A stretch of DNA of 64,000 bases from Proteiniphilum saccharofermentans (GTDB lineage Bacteria; Bacteroidota; Bacteroidia; Bacteroidales; Dysgonomonadaceae), in the NCBI RefSeq assembly GCF_900095135.1, contig NZ_LT605205.1, forward strand, positions 496,001 to 560,000, read 5' to 3'. The notes beneath the pieces are model-generated. The model was not told the origin of the DNA. It did not search any database and was given only the letters and a program-made list of their open reading frames with translations. The translations under genes were made by a program, and so were the position numbers. Below are positions 29,911 to 39,531 of this stretch, one piece after another; positions within the stretch are counted from its first letter, which is position 1; each line of letters begins with the position of its first letter.

Positions 29911-30753
29911 CTAAACTTGATGAAAAGCAATAAGGCCTTCCATAGGACTTTGGATGATCTTTCCCGTTTTCATCCCGAACTCTTCCGCCACAGTCGTCAG
30001 GGTATCCATGAATACCCAGCCGATACTGCCTACACAGTTAAACAGGTACCCGGAATAATCCGGGTAATACACGACAATGTTCCTGAAAAAGTCACGGAAG
30101 CAGTCCCGTTTCACATTTTCAATATACGTATGTCCGGATACCTGCTCCCCGCTCAGAAACCGGGCGAAAGACGCACAATAACGGTTCGGCATGGGATTAG
30201 CGTAGACGCGGTCGATCAGTTCATCGGGTGACAGCCGGTACGTATCGTAGAAAATCCCTCTGATATCATCCGGCATATGTCCACGGATAAAGTCTTTTAT
30301 AAGACGTTTGCCCATATATGCCCCGCTTCCTTCATCGCCAAGAAGGAAGCCCATCGAGTCGACGTTATGTGTAATTCTTTTTCCGTCGTAAAGACATGAG
30401 TTCGTACCTGTCCCCAGAATGGCGGCAAATCCGGGATCATGTCCCAAGAGTGCCCGTGCCGAAGCCATCAGGTCCATGGCCACATCAAACCGGGCTTTGG
30501 AAAATAAGGGACGCAGGGCATTTTCAATTACCGCGTATTTATCTTCATAACAGCCTGCCCCGTAAAAAGCAACTAATTCGATCTTATTCCAGTCATATTC
30601 CATGGGCAAACTTTTGCGAAGGGAACCGGTAATTTCCTCAGGATCATTGTAACACGGGTTGTATCCTTCACTTTCGAACCGAAAGACAATCTGCTGTTCT
30701 TTAACTAATGTCCAGCTGGTTTTGCTGGATCCGCTATCGGCTATTAATATCAT
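29911..30753 (-). CDS. murK: BadF/BcrA-type ATPase kinase, MurK-like
   Basis: Sugar kinase of the N-acetylglucosamine kinase/BadF-BcrA family. The phosphate-binding loop is at the N-terminus (ILIADSGSSKTSWTLV) and the second ATP motif is AAILGTGTNSCLYDG. Length is 280 aa. The Tannerella homologue phosphorylates MurNAc to MurNAc-6-phosphate, the substrate of murQ two genes downstream. The gene begins 28 bp after the DegT-like gene, so it is likely part of the long leftward operon. Confidence 0.82.
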   Translation of the reverse strand: MILIADSGSSKTSWTLVKEQQIVFRFESEGYNPCYNDPEEITGSLRKSLPMEYDWNKIELVAFYGAGCYEDKYAVIENALRPLFSKARFDVAMDLMASARALLGHDPGFAAILGTGTNSCLYDGKRITHNVDSMGFLLGDEGSGAYMGKRLIKDFIRGHMPDDIRGIFYDTYRLSPDELIDRVYANPMPNRYCASFARFLSGEQVSGHTYIENVKRDCFRDFFRNIVVYYPDYSGYLFNCVGSIGWVFMDTLTTVAEEFGMKTGKIIQSPMEGLIAFHQV

Positions 30754-30781
30754 GTTTGACTTGTTATCTATTGAAACACTT

Positions 30782-32125
30782 TTATTTCTTTAATTCTTTT
30801 GCGTATTTCTGAACACGTCTGACGGCTTCTGCTATCTTTTCCATATCGGAACGACCGCCGAGCAATGTAGTTTGTGTAAACCACACCGACTCTTCCCCGG
30901 TTAATGTATCGTTCTGCGGGCATTGGATACGCTCTAACCACTCTTGCATGCCTTTCTTTCCATAAATCTTCAGGTAATGTTTGTTTCCGGCGAGACCTTG
31001 CACATATGCGCTACTATTCATTTGTCCGTATCCGCTACTGCATGGAATACCCTCGGCAGACAATGCTTCTATAAATCGCTTCCGACTCAGATTTTGAAAT
31101 TTGGTCTTATCATAGCGGAACATGTACAGGTGATAAGCACTGTTGGTCGTTCCCTTATATAGTTTAGCCGGAATAATACCCGGTATTTCATTTAATAAAT
31201 TCGTCAGATAAGTTGCATTTTCACTTCTTCTTTTCACTTGCTGCGCTAATCTTGTCATCTGCGCCAACAATAAATTTGCCTGAAATTCGGTGAGGCGGAG
31301 ATTGGTACCCCTTGTTCCCTCTCCGGTAGTGTAAGAAGTAGATGTACCTCCTTGTCCCTGGTTATGAAAACCATAACATTTACGAATAAATCCTTCATCA
31401 TTACTGGTTATCGCGCCGCCTTCGGCACAATTCAGATTTTTAGTAGATTGAAAACTGAAAGCCCCGCCTAATCCTAAAGATCCGACCTTCTTCCCTTTCC
31501 ATTCTGCCAGATGTGCCTGACAGGCATCCTCAATAATCGGCAAATTATGGTTACGACCGATATCCAATATCCTGTCCATGTCAGCAGGAGACCCTCCGAT
31601 ATGTACCGGCATGATTAATTTTGTTTGATTAGTGATGGCAGGTTCAATTTTATCCGCATCGATCTGAAAAGTTTCCGGATCCGTATCAATCAGAATAGGT
31701 AGTGCATAGTTGAGAACCACTACGTTATAAGAAGCCACAAAAGTATATACAGGAAGGATCACCTCATCACCGGGACCCACATCCAATATTCCCAACATAG
31801 TGTAAAGTGCACTGGTCCCGCTGGATACGGCAAGCGTATGATGGACGCCGATCTGTTTTGCATAAGCCTCTTCAAAGGCAGCTGTCACGCTTCCGTCCAG
31901 ACGCCCCCATTTATTGCTGTGCAGGACGTCTAATAATGCTTTTTCTTCCGTTTGGTCATAAACAGGCCAACGGGAGAATCCAAAGGTGTTTTTCTTCCCT
32001 CCTAATAAAACGGGTTTATTATTGCTGCTGCTATTTCTTGCAAAGGTAAGATTGGGCATCAAAGTTAAACCGGCTCCGGCTATCGCCGAAGTTTGAAGGA
32101 ATTTTCTTCTGTTGATCGTTTTCAT
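30782..32125 (-). CDS. Exported DegT/DnrJ/EryC1/StrS family aminotransferase-like protein
   Basis: PLP-dependent aspartate-aminotransferase fold related to sugar aminotransferases. Landmarks are SSGTSALYTML (phosphate binding), LPIIEDACQAHLAEW (the aspartate that contacts PLP) and the Schiff-base lysine in FSFQSTKNLNCAEGGA. The N-terminus NRRKFLQTSAIAGAGLTLMP is a twin-arginine-type signal, so it may be exported folded with its cofactor. DegT enzymes usually work on nucleotide sugars in the cytosol, so an exported one inside a glycan-uptake locus is odd. It lies 18 bp from the GHL10-like gene and 28 bp from murK. Confidence 0.82.
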   Translation of the reverse strand: MKTINRRKFLQTSAIAGAGLTLMPNLTFARNSSSNNKPVLLGGKKNTFGFSRWPVYDQTEEKALLDVLHSNKWGRLDGSVTAAFEEAYAKQIGVHHTLAVSSGTSALYTMLGILDVGPGDEVILPVYTFVASYNVVVLNYALPILIDTDPETFQIDADKIEPAITNQTKLIMPVHIGGSPADMDRILDIGRNHNLPIIEDACQAHLAEWKGKKVGSLGLGGAFSFQSTKNLNCAEGGAITSNDEGFIRKCYGFHNQGQGGTSTSYTTGEGTRGTNLRLTEFQANLLLAQMTRLAQQVKRRSENATYLTNLLNEIPGIIPAKLYKGTTNSAYHLYMFRYDKTKFQNLSRKRFIEALSAEGIPCSSGYGQMNSSAYVQGLAGNKHYLKIYGKKGMQEWLERIQCPQNDTLTGEESVWFTQTTLLGGRSDMEKIAEAVRRVQKYAKELKK

Positions 32126-32142
32126 TACTGTTCGTATTTATT

Positions 32143-33264
32143 CTATTCTTCTTTTATCGCTTTCCAACTATCATCCGTGATGGTCCCGTATCTGAACACG
32201 ATGATTCCTTCAGCACCTCCGTCGAATGAATATTGGATCTGTTCTTTCAGTTGTTCGGCAGTAACCCCGTCAAAAGCCTGGACGCCGGAATAAATTTTAC
32301 ATTGTGGATCGACAAGACCTTTTGCTCCTTCCGTTATGGTCTGTAGCCAATCGGTGGACTTTCCAAAAGACTTAAAATACGCCATCGGGCTGATCATATC
32401 CAGAATAGTGGAATGAAGCTTGTAGTTCTGGGCATAAAAAACATCCGAATATGCCGGATCTGTTGCTCCTTCGGGCATGAAAGCCGCATTTAACTCAAGG
32501 TCGGGCTTAATCTGTTCTATGGTTTCCCTGATCGCCTCGATATAGTCATAGACTACATCTTTTCTCATCTCCACCCATTTAACCACATCCGGATCCCCGT
32601 CGACATACAGATTCACAAAACCATTATTCGTGACATAGTTTGTATAATTGGGCTCCGTATCAAAGAAACCCAATAAACGGATCGTATCACAACCTAAGGA
32701 CGCGGCTTTTTGAAGGGAATAGGGATCGAATGAATAAACAAAGTGGCTATATCGAATGCAATCGAGATGGATTCCGTCACAATTGAAATTGGTCAGAAAA
32801 TACCGGATGTTATCCAATACATATTCTTTGTATGGCGGATAAAGAAGATTGACTTTGTTGTTATTCATGGGATATGGTCTGGTATTTACAGAGGGGTTTG
32901 GACAATGATAAATGCCTGCCTGAGGATTTGCAGCCATATAGACATCATCGTCACTGATTATATACCAGAGATGAACCTTTATTTTCTCGGCATGTGCTTG
33001 TGTGATGAATTCAGTCAATTTTTCGGCGGAAGTTTTTTTACCGGCGGTGCCCTTGACTAAAAAGTAAACTTGGTGAATATTGTTTTCAACCAATTTATTT
33101 ACAACTGTCTGAACATCCTCATCAGATAAAGCGTTTCCCCACATCCATACTCCTTGTGGAAACCCGGCAGGTTCGGTTTTTTCCCGGTTACAACCTGAAT
33201 ATACCAAAGAAAAACTCAAACACAAGAGCAATACGATACTATATCTTGTTATAAACTTTTTCAT
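32143..33264 (-). CDS. Glycoside hydrolase-like (GHL10/DUF187-type) lipoprotein
   Basis: Lipoprotein (lipobox VYSGC near residue 24) with a TIM-barrel related to the GHL10/YngK family. Supporting segments are GVWMWGNALSDEDVQTVVNKL, KVHLWYIISDDDVYMAANPQ, the highly conserved CDGIHLDCIRYSH with candidate catalytic acid residues, and AFMPEGATDPAYSD. The family is associated with peptidoglycan or cell-wall glycans in some bacteria, but the substrate here is unknown. It lies between GH78 and the DegT-like gene. Confidence 0.75.
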   Translation of the reverse strand: MKKFITRYSIVLLLCLSFSLVYSGCNREKTEPAGFPQGVWMWGNALSDEDVQTVVNKLVENNIHQVYFLVKGTAGKKTSAEKLTEFITQAHAEKIKVHLWYIISDDDVYMAANPQAGIYHCPNPSVNTRPYPMNNNKVNLLYPPYKEYVLDNIRYFLTNFNCDGIHLDCIRYSHFVYSFDPYSLQKAASLGCDTIRLLGFFDTEPNYTNYVTNNGFVNLYVDGDPDVVKWVEMRKDVVYDYIEAIRETIEQIKPDLELNAAFMPEGATDPAYSDVFYAQNYKLHSTILDMISPMAYFKSFGKSTDWLQTITEGAKGLVDPQCKIYSGVQAFDGVTAEQLKEQIQYSFDGGAEGIIVFRYGTITDDSWKAIKEE

Positions 33265-33350
33265 ATAATTATTTTTATAAATTATTATTTTTTTAAAGAT
33301 TGGATAGAGTTCGAAAACAGAAGAACTCCGTATTAACTGACACTATTTTT

Positions 33351-36122
33351 TTATTCAACAATGAAATGATAATTCCCCGAGCCGACTTTATAAACGACAT
33401 ATCCGTTATCCGTACCTATTAATTTTACCCCTTCGGCCGAAGATGCCCTTTTACTACCTTCAGCCACATCTTTTTCTGATAGAGCGGCAATATAAACGGT
33501 TGCAGTAGTATTACAGGGCACGGTGATATCCCAAATAAAAGATTGGCCTTCTTTCTTCCATGAGCTTTTAATCAACCCGTGTATCGAATGGTATTCGGAA
33601 TGCACGTAATCCAATCCTTCCACCGGGATTGGTTTCATGATGATATTTTTAAAGCCCGGATTATCAGGATCGGCATTGATCCCGGCCAAACGTTGGTATA
33701 GCCACGTCACAAAATCACCCAGCAACATTACATGGTTTGCCGAATTCATCTTTGGCGGCGCAGTATCCCCGTTCCAGAGTTCCCATATTGTGGTCGCACC
33801 ATTTTCAAGCATGTATCCAAAACCCGGGTATGTTGTATTCTCTGCTATTTTTAGCGCCAGATCCGGCCGGCCGTTATCGGTAAGAGTTTGCATCAACCAT
33901 TGCTGGCCAATTGCACCGCAGCTTGTATGACCGTCATAATCATGCTCAATGCGGTGAACGATGTGATCAAAAACTTTACTTCTCAGTGCAATCGGGGGAA
34001 GGTCAAAAGCCAGCGCTACCACATTTGCCGTTACGGTATTGTTCGCATAATAAATGCTGTCTTTATGAAGGTAAGTACGGTTAATAGCCTCTTTCATCTT
34101 GTCTGATAATTGCCTGAATTCCCCTGCATCTTCTGTCTTGCCTAAAAGATGGGCATATTTCTCCATAAGGATGAGGTCATAATAGAAATAAGATGAGCCG
34201 AGATAATCTCCCGGTGTGATGGTAACAGGATCCTTGGAATGGATGACACTCCTGTCTTCTGAAACCATACACCAGTCGCCATACGAGTCCCTTGGCAGCA
34301 GGTCGTCTTTCATATAGTTATCCCGCATATGGGAAATCCACCTCTTCAAAGCATCATAATTGCCGGCAATGACCTTACTATTCCCAAATTGCCGGTAAAG
34401 GCAACCCGGAACCATGATAAATGTCGAAGGCCAGGTTACATTATCGGAATATACCTTTCTGTACGTCGGATTTACATCGGAGATACTTCCGCTTGTTTTT
34501 TGTCCGTCGGAAATATCAGCCATCCATTTGGAGTAAATTGCATTATTATCAAAAATAAAACTCTCACCCAAAGAGCCGGCAGATCGATCCCCTAACCAGG
34601 CTTGGCGTTCATCGCGCTGGGGACAATCGGTCGGGACACTGCGGTAATTACCCCGGATTCCCCAATAGGCAGCATTATAGATCCTATTGATCATATCCGA
34701 AGAACAATTAAACTGCCCTGTTACCTTAAGGTTATCGTGAACCACTTTTCCCTCGATCATGTGTAAGTCCGGTTTACCCGGATATCCGCTAAGCTCTACA
34801 TACCTGAATCCGTGGTAGGTGAAACTCGGCTGCCATTCTTCCATTTCTTCGCCTTTTGTAATATACACATCCGTTTGTTTTGCCAGCCGAAGGTTAGCCA
34901 CATTAAGCTCCCCATCCGGATGTATCGTTTCGGCAAAACGTAATTTTATTTCTGTCCCTTCCGGGGCATTGACCCTTAATGCTATCCAACCTACCATGTT
35001 TTGCCCCATATCATACACATACACCCCGGGTTTGATTTCTTTGATTGCTTTTGGCTTCACCGTTTCTATTATTTTGATGGGCTCGATCATCTGGGCTTTT
35101 AATTTCTCCGACGGGTTTGAAACCCTTTCGGCTTTTATCCACCGGGAGTCATTGAAATGAACCCTGTTCCAGCCCGGCATTTCTTTCCGGGCATCATATT
35201 CTTCACCGTCAAATTCATTATTAAAGGTAATCGGGCCATCTGCGGTCATATTCCATGTGGTATCGCTTATTATACTTTGCCTGCTGCCATCAGCAAATTC
35301 TATATTTAATTGAAAAATCATTTTAGGAAACCCGTAATTTTGATCCCATTTGACCGGGGCAAAATAGCGGCCGCTGCCGAGAATGACTCCCACGGCATTT
35401 TGGCCTTCACTGATTTCTTTTGTAACATCAAACGTCATGTAATACGACGTTTTCGGGTATTCCGACAATGCCGGGGCCAATACCTGGTCGCCTGTTTTAT
35501 TCCCGTTGATATACAATTCGAACAACCCCAGGCCGCAGATATATGCTGTTGCCCGTTTAACTTTTTCTGCAGCGGCAAATTCTTTCCTGAGATAGCGTGC
35601 AGACAAGCCGAACTGTTTATCATTTCCCACCAGGCTGTCTAACCCTATCCAATAACCTTCCCAGTCGGCTTCGTCCAGTAACCCCATACTCCATTTTGCC
35701 GGTTCACTCCAGGCAGATTCCTTTCCTTCGCCATCCCACACCTTCACTTTCCAAAAGCACTCTTCTTCCGAATTCAACTCTTTTCCATTATAGATTATGT
35801 GTATGCTTTCATCCGACCCCACTTTTTTTGAATCCCACAAATCGCCTTCATTCGAACCTAATTTTTCCAGTGAACTTGAAACCAGTATCCTGTATGCCGT
35901 TTGTTTTTGATTCCTTTCCTCTGAAGCGGAATACCACGACAGATGCGGATTGATTATATCAATACCGGACGGATTAATCAAATACTCACATCGCAAATTT
36001 TCAGGGGAAAGAGTACCATCATTACTTTTTCCTGCACATCCCGCAGATACCAGTAATACGACGAACCAACATCCTATAAATATGAATTTTGTCTTCATTC
36101 TCATAAACCATTTGTTTTTCAA
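33351..36122 (-). CDS. GH78 alpha-L-rhamnosidase-like lipoprotein
   Basis: Large secreted glycosidase (923 aa). After a lipoprotein signal (LLVSAGC) come an N-terminal fibronectin-like part, a Bac_rhamnosid_N domain (residues about 190-350), a concanavalin-like domain, the (alpha/alpha)6 barrel with SVPTDCPQRDERQAWLGD carrying the probable general acid, and ATTIWELWNGDTAP. The family removes terminal alpha-L-rhamnose, though many members act on other sugars. The frame starts at 36122 with a 4-bp ATGA overlap with the GH20 gene; ATGs at 36104 and 36098 are alternatives that still give a full signal. Confidence 0.87.
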   Translation of the reverse strand: MKNKWFMRMKTKFIFIGCWFVVLLVSAGCAGKSNDGTLSPENLRCEYLINPSGIDIINPHLSWYSASEERNQKQTAYRILVSSSLEKLGSNEGDLWDSKKVGSDESIHIIYNGKELNSEEECFWKVKVWDGEGKESAWSEPAKWSMGLLDEADWEGYWIGLDSLVGNDKQFGLSARYLRKEFAAAEKVKRATAYICGLGLFELYINGNKTGDQVLAPALSEYPKTSYYMTFDVTKEISEGQNAVGVILGSGRYFAPVKWDQNYGFPKMIFQLNIEFADGSRQSIISDTTWNMTADGPITFNNEFDGEEYDARKEMPGWNRVHFNDSRWIKAERVSNPSEKLKAQMIEPIKIIETVKPKAIKEIKPGVYVYDMGQNMVGWIALRVNAPEGTEIKLRFAETIHPDGELNVANLRLAKQTDVYITKGEEMEEWQPSFTYHGFRYVELSGYPGKPDLHMIEGKVVHDNLKVTGQFNCSSDMINRIYNAAYWGIRGNYRSVPTDCPQRDERQAWLGDRSAGSLGESFIFDNNAIYSKWMADISDGQKTSGSISDVNPTYRKVYSDNVTWPSTFIMVPGCLYRQFGNSKVIAGNYDALKRWISHMRDNYMKDDLLPRDSYGDWCMVSEDRSVIHSKDPVTITPGDYLGSSYFYYDLILMEKYAHLLGKTEDAGEFRQLSDKMKEAINRTYLHKDSIYYANNTVTANVVALAFDLPPIALRSKVFDHIVHRIEHDYDGHTSCGAIGQQWLMQTLTDNGRPDLALKIAENTTYPGFGYMLENGATTIWELWNGDTAPPKMNSANHVMLLGDFVTWLYQRLAGINADPDNPGFKNIIMKPIPVEGLDYVHSEYHSIHGLIKSSWKKEGQSFIWDITVPCNTTATVYIAALSEKDVAEGSKRASSAEGVKLIGTDNGYVVYKVGSGNYHFIVE

Positions 36123-37969
36123 AACTTCTTTTCAATCATTTTACCTACTTTACGGCCGTTTTTCAGAAATCCCTGGGCACGGATTATGTCACCCTGGTTT
36201 ACTGTTATGGAGTCGGAGTAAACCAGTGAACGGATGGTCGGCCGGTTACCATCTATGGTATAATAGACTTCTGCACCGGGATAGTCAATGCTCAACCGGA
36301 TTTTCTTAGGAAAATCCGCCTTACGGTCGAAATGGAAAATCACATTATAGAATGCTTTACTGTAATGGATATCTTTATGATCGAGTCGTGCAAACCCTTT
36401 GACCATGCGTTTGCAAAAAGAATCCCAATCCTTGTCTTCTTTTGCGCACCAGGCTACTTCAGACATGGCCACAGCCCTTGGGAAAGCCATATATTCCGCC
36501 CTGCGTGGTGTTTGTATGTATTCCGTCCACACACTTCCCTGTTGTCCGATGAAATATGGGTGATATTGTTGCGGAACGGTATCCGGTATCGGGAAATAAT
36601 TGTACACTTTCTCCAACGGCAAAAACAAAAACATGGACAATTCTTCCGTATCCGGGTCTTCCTGGTAATAATCAAGATAATTCCAACGGTTGGCAGTCAC
36701 AATAGTGTTCAAGCCTTGTTTGGCGGCACGAACGGCAGGATTGTGTCCGCGGTACGACATGACAATTGTTCCCGGGACAGCTCCCCCATCAAGAATTTCG
36801 TCCCACCCGATCACGGTTTTATTGCCTTTCTCCTTCAGGAACTTTGCCATACGTTGGACAAAAAATATCTGCAACTGGTCTTCGTTTTCCAATCCCAATA
36901 CTTTCATCAAATCCTGGCAATAAGGACTTTCCTTCCACCGGGCGCGTGGACATTCGTCACCTCCAATATGGTAATAAGGGGACGGAAAAAGGTCGAACAG
37001 TTCAGTAAAGACGTTTTCGAGGAACCGGAAGGTGGTTGCCGAAGGACAGAAGACATCTTCTTTGATACCCCAGGTCGTCGCCACTTCATATTCTCTGTCG
37101 GGAAAGCAGGATAATTCGGGATAGGCGGCAATAGCCGCTGTGGCATGTCCCGGCAGTTCAATCTCAGGAACAACAGTGACATATCTTTTACGGGCGTATT
37201 CCACCACTTCCTTCACATCTTCCTGGGTATAAAAACCACCGTGGGGAATGCCATCCCCTTCTTTTGTTTCCCCTATCGGGCTTTCTTTTCTAAAAGCTCC
37301 TATTTCGGTTAGCCGTGGATATTTTTTTATTTCGATCCGCCAACCCTGGTCTTCCGTAAGGTGCCAATGAAAGAAATTCTGCTTGTGCATGGACATGACG
37401 TCAATAAATTTCATGACCAGTTCTTTGGGCATAAAATAACGTCCGGCATCAAGCATAAGACCGCGATACGGAAACGTTGGGGCATCCTGTATCTCACAAC
37501 AGGGAATCTCCCATTTCAAACCACCTGCTTTTGTTTCACCGTAAATCTCGGCAGGCAACAACTGGTATATCGTTTGGATTCCATAATACATCCCGTTGGG
37601 TGTAGTAGCCGTTATGACTATATTTTGCGGGGTAATATGCAGGGTATATTCTTCATGGCCCATTCCTTCATCCTTTTTGAAAATAATGCTGTTAGGTGTT
37701 GTCCCGGAAGAGGGGAAGGTACGCACTTTTATATCTATTCCGGTACAGGTTTTTATCCGGTCGGCAAAGTCCACCGCTATTTCTTCTACCAGAGTGTCTC
37801 CCTCAGGAATGATAATTGCCGTATGTTTGTTGATTTTAAATTCACCGGCTAATTCTTTTAATGACTTCGGTTTGGGAATGATCCCGTATCGGACATTGTC
37901 AGTTGCAAAAACGTTACAACATACAATGATTACAACTACACAAGAAATTATTTTTTTCATACGATACAT
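36119..37969 (-). CDS. GH20 beta-N-acetylhexosaminidase
   Basis: Releases terminal GlcNAc or GalNAc. A signal peptide (MKKIISCVVVIIVCCNVFA) is followed by an N-terminal GH20b domain, the TIM-barrel with the catalytic D-E pair in YHIGGDECPRARW near residue 320, and the tryptophan-rich subsite region (VWTEYIQTPRRAEYM). A C-terminal fibronectin-like module (YPGAEVYYTIDGNRPT) ends the protein. The stop overlaps the start of the GH78 gene by 4 bp, indicating translational coupling. The enzyme could split GlcNAc-MurNAc disaccharides, fitting the downstream MurNAc genes, or host-type glycans. Confidence 0.92.
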   Translation of the reverse strand: MYRMKKIISCVVVIIVCCNVFATDNVRYGIIPKPKSLKELAGEFKINKHTAIIIPEGDTLVEEIAVDFADRIKTCTGIDIKVRTFPSSGTTPNSIIFKKDEGMGHEEYTLHITPQNIVITATTPNGMYYGIQTIYQLLPAEIYGETKAGGLKWEIPCCEIQDAPTFPYRGLMLDAGRYFMPKELVMKFIDVMSMHKQNFFHWHLTEDQGWRIEIKKYPRLTEIGAFRKESPIGETKEGDGIPHGGFYTQEDVKEVVEYARKRYVTVVPEIELPGHATAAIAAYPELSCFPDREYEVATTWGIKEDVFCPSATTFRFLENVFTELFDLFPSPYYHIGGDECPRARWKESPYCQDLMKVLGLENEDQLQIFFVQRMAKFLKEKGNKTVIGWDEILDGGAVPGTIVMSYRGHNPAVRAAKQGLNTIVTANRWNYLDYYQEDPDTEELSMFLFLPLEKVYNYFPIPDTVPQQYHPYFIGQQGSVWTEYIQTPRRAEYMAFPRAVAMSEVAWCAKEDKDWDSFCKRMVKGFARLDHKDIHYSKAFYNVIFHFDRKADFPKKIRLSIDYPGAEVYYTIDGNRPTIRSLVYSDSITVNQGDIIRAQGFLKNGRKVGKMIEKKF

Positions 37970-37975
37970 TATATT

Positions 37976-39352
37976 TCATTGATTACTGGCTACATCATTT
38001 ACGACCTGTTTCATGGCCATTTCATAGACTACCGGCATTTCGGCGGAAAGCGGATAAGGCGCCCCGATGTATATATGCATTTGCTCTTTCTCATATTCGT
38101 AGGCATCACGCCCAAAGGCATATTTACTGGGCAGATAAGAATTCTGGCCGTTTGTATACGCGATAAAAAACAGAGTGATACCCGGATTATTTTCACGAAG
38201 CAATGTCTGGTATTCATTGAACGGCTCTCCTTGTGAGAAGAATAAGACCAGCCCTCCGATATTTACGCTTGCTATTTCAAAAGGCAGCCAATTTTTCACT
38301 TCGTCTTTTGCGATTTTTTCCAAAGTTGCGGAACGCCATCTTTCCACATCATTTTTCCAGGTACCGAATGCATTCCACTGCTTTATTTCGTCGGCATGAT
38401 CGTTGACTATCTCCGGGGTAATTTTGGAAACACGGAATGGCAATTTCACCTCCATGCTGCTAACGCGAAGAATATTACTCTTTTTTATTTTTTCGGTACG
38501 GATATTCCGTACGGCATCCGCCAGTTCCATGCCTCTTGCCTGCGTATAGGATGTGTCGGTCCTTAGTGCTCCGCACGGATCGACATTGCCGGCAGCTCCC
38601 GAAAAATAGAATACATCGTTTCCCCATTCTTTGGATAACTCTTCAACGGTTATTCCCGGAAAATCGGTAGATACCACCAAACTGCGGTGATTCAGGCTGA
38701 CCGGATGACAGGCAAAATTAAGCAGCGAAACAATGGGCTTTTTCTCCTTATCGAGAAAATGGGACAGGTACACGTCATGATCGCAGGGTCCGTCTTTTTC
38801 CCTGCGGTTGCAATTGATCTCACACTCTCCTTTACCTGTTTCAATGGTGAACGGGATAAAAGCTTTTTTGTTATTTGCCGTCTGCACCGCATTCCTTACA
38901 ACGGTTTCACGTAACTTTTTTACAAAAGCGTAATTCGTTCCTCCTTTTTCCGCGCTGCTTCCGCCTGCACGCGGAGCGGAATGGGTATGGGTGGAATGGA
39001 TAAATATGTGATCGTATGGGATACCTGTTTGCGTAGCTATCTCCTCACGTAATTCGCCGGCCATGTTTATGGATATCTCCATCATATCGTTGGAGATAAT
39101 GCACACCCTTACCGAGTCGTTTTCAATCACGATACAATGCGTTTTCAAGGGCCTGTGAATACCGGTTGAAAGTCCTTTGCGCGCAGCAAATCCTGCCAGA
39201 ACAACGGATTCTTCGGGTGTGATATCCGCAATGCCGATATTGCATCTTAATTGATCAGGGGACGAAGAACAACCCGCAAACGTCAAAACATATACAATTA
39301 CCGGAAGTATATATAATATTAAATGTTTCATTGTAAATCTATTCTTAATCAT
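37976..39352 (-). CDS. Neutral/alkaline ceramidase-like lipoprotein
   Basis: Secreted lipoprotein (lipobox LTFAGC) with the N-terminal fold of neutral/alkaline non-lysosomal ceramidases: NIGIADITPEESVVLAGFAARKG, then IHSTHTHSAPRAGG with zinc-type histidines, and LNFACHPVSLNHRS. At 458 aa it lacks the C-terminal domain of true ceramidases. In Bacteroidetes PULs such proteins act on unknown ester or amide bonds; ceramide hydrolysis is not established. It opens the enzyme block after the SusCD pair. GH20 starts 6 bp downstream. Confidence 0.75.
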   Translation of the reverse strand: MIKNRFTMKHLILYILPVIVYVLTFAGCSSSPDQLRCNIGIADITPEESVVLAGFAARKGLSTGIHRPLKTHCIVIENDSVRVCIISNDMMEISINMAGELREEIATQTGIPYDHIFIHSTHTHSAPRAGGSSAEKGGTNYAFVKKLRETVVRNAVQTANNKKAFIPFTIETGKGECEINCNRREKDGPCDHDVYLSHFLDKEKKPIVSLLNFACHPVSLNHRSLVVSTDFPGITVEELSKEWGNDVFYFSGAAGNVDPCGALRTDTSYTQARGMELADAVRNIRTEKIKKSNILRVSSMEVKLPFRVSKITPEIVNDHADEIKQWNAFGTWKNDVERWRSATLEKIAKDEVKNWLPFEIASVNIGGLVLFFSQGEPFNEYQTLLRENNPGITLFFIAYTNGQNSYLPSKYAFGRDAYEYEKEQMHIYIGAPYPLSAEMPVVYEMAMKQVVNDVASNQ

Positions 39353-39474
39353 TTATAAAAGAATGTCTCAAAAGTAAATCGTTATGTCATTGACACAAAC
39401 CGATTTTTCGGATTCTAAATAAAGTAAAGAATCAATGCACCCACTGATATATAATAAAAATAAATTCTTGCAGG

Positions 39475-39502
39475 TTCCTCTCCGCCAATTGACGGAGAGG
39501 AA
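39475..39502. other. Hairpin between susD and hydrolase genes
   Basis: A perfect 10-bp inverted repeat (TTCCTCTCCG and CGGAGAGGAA, 8-nt loop) in the 179-bp gap after susD. There is no immediate T-run on the minus strand. It may be a partial terminator or mRNA-processing hairpin that sets SusCD expression above that of the enzymes. Confidence 0.55.
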
Positions 39503-39531
39503 TGACACTTCTCATTCTAAATACTTCAAAC

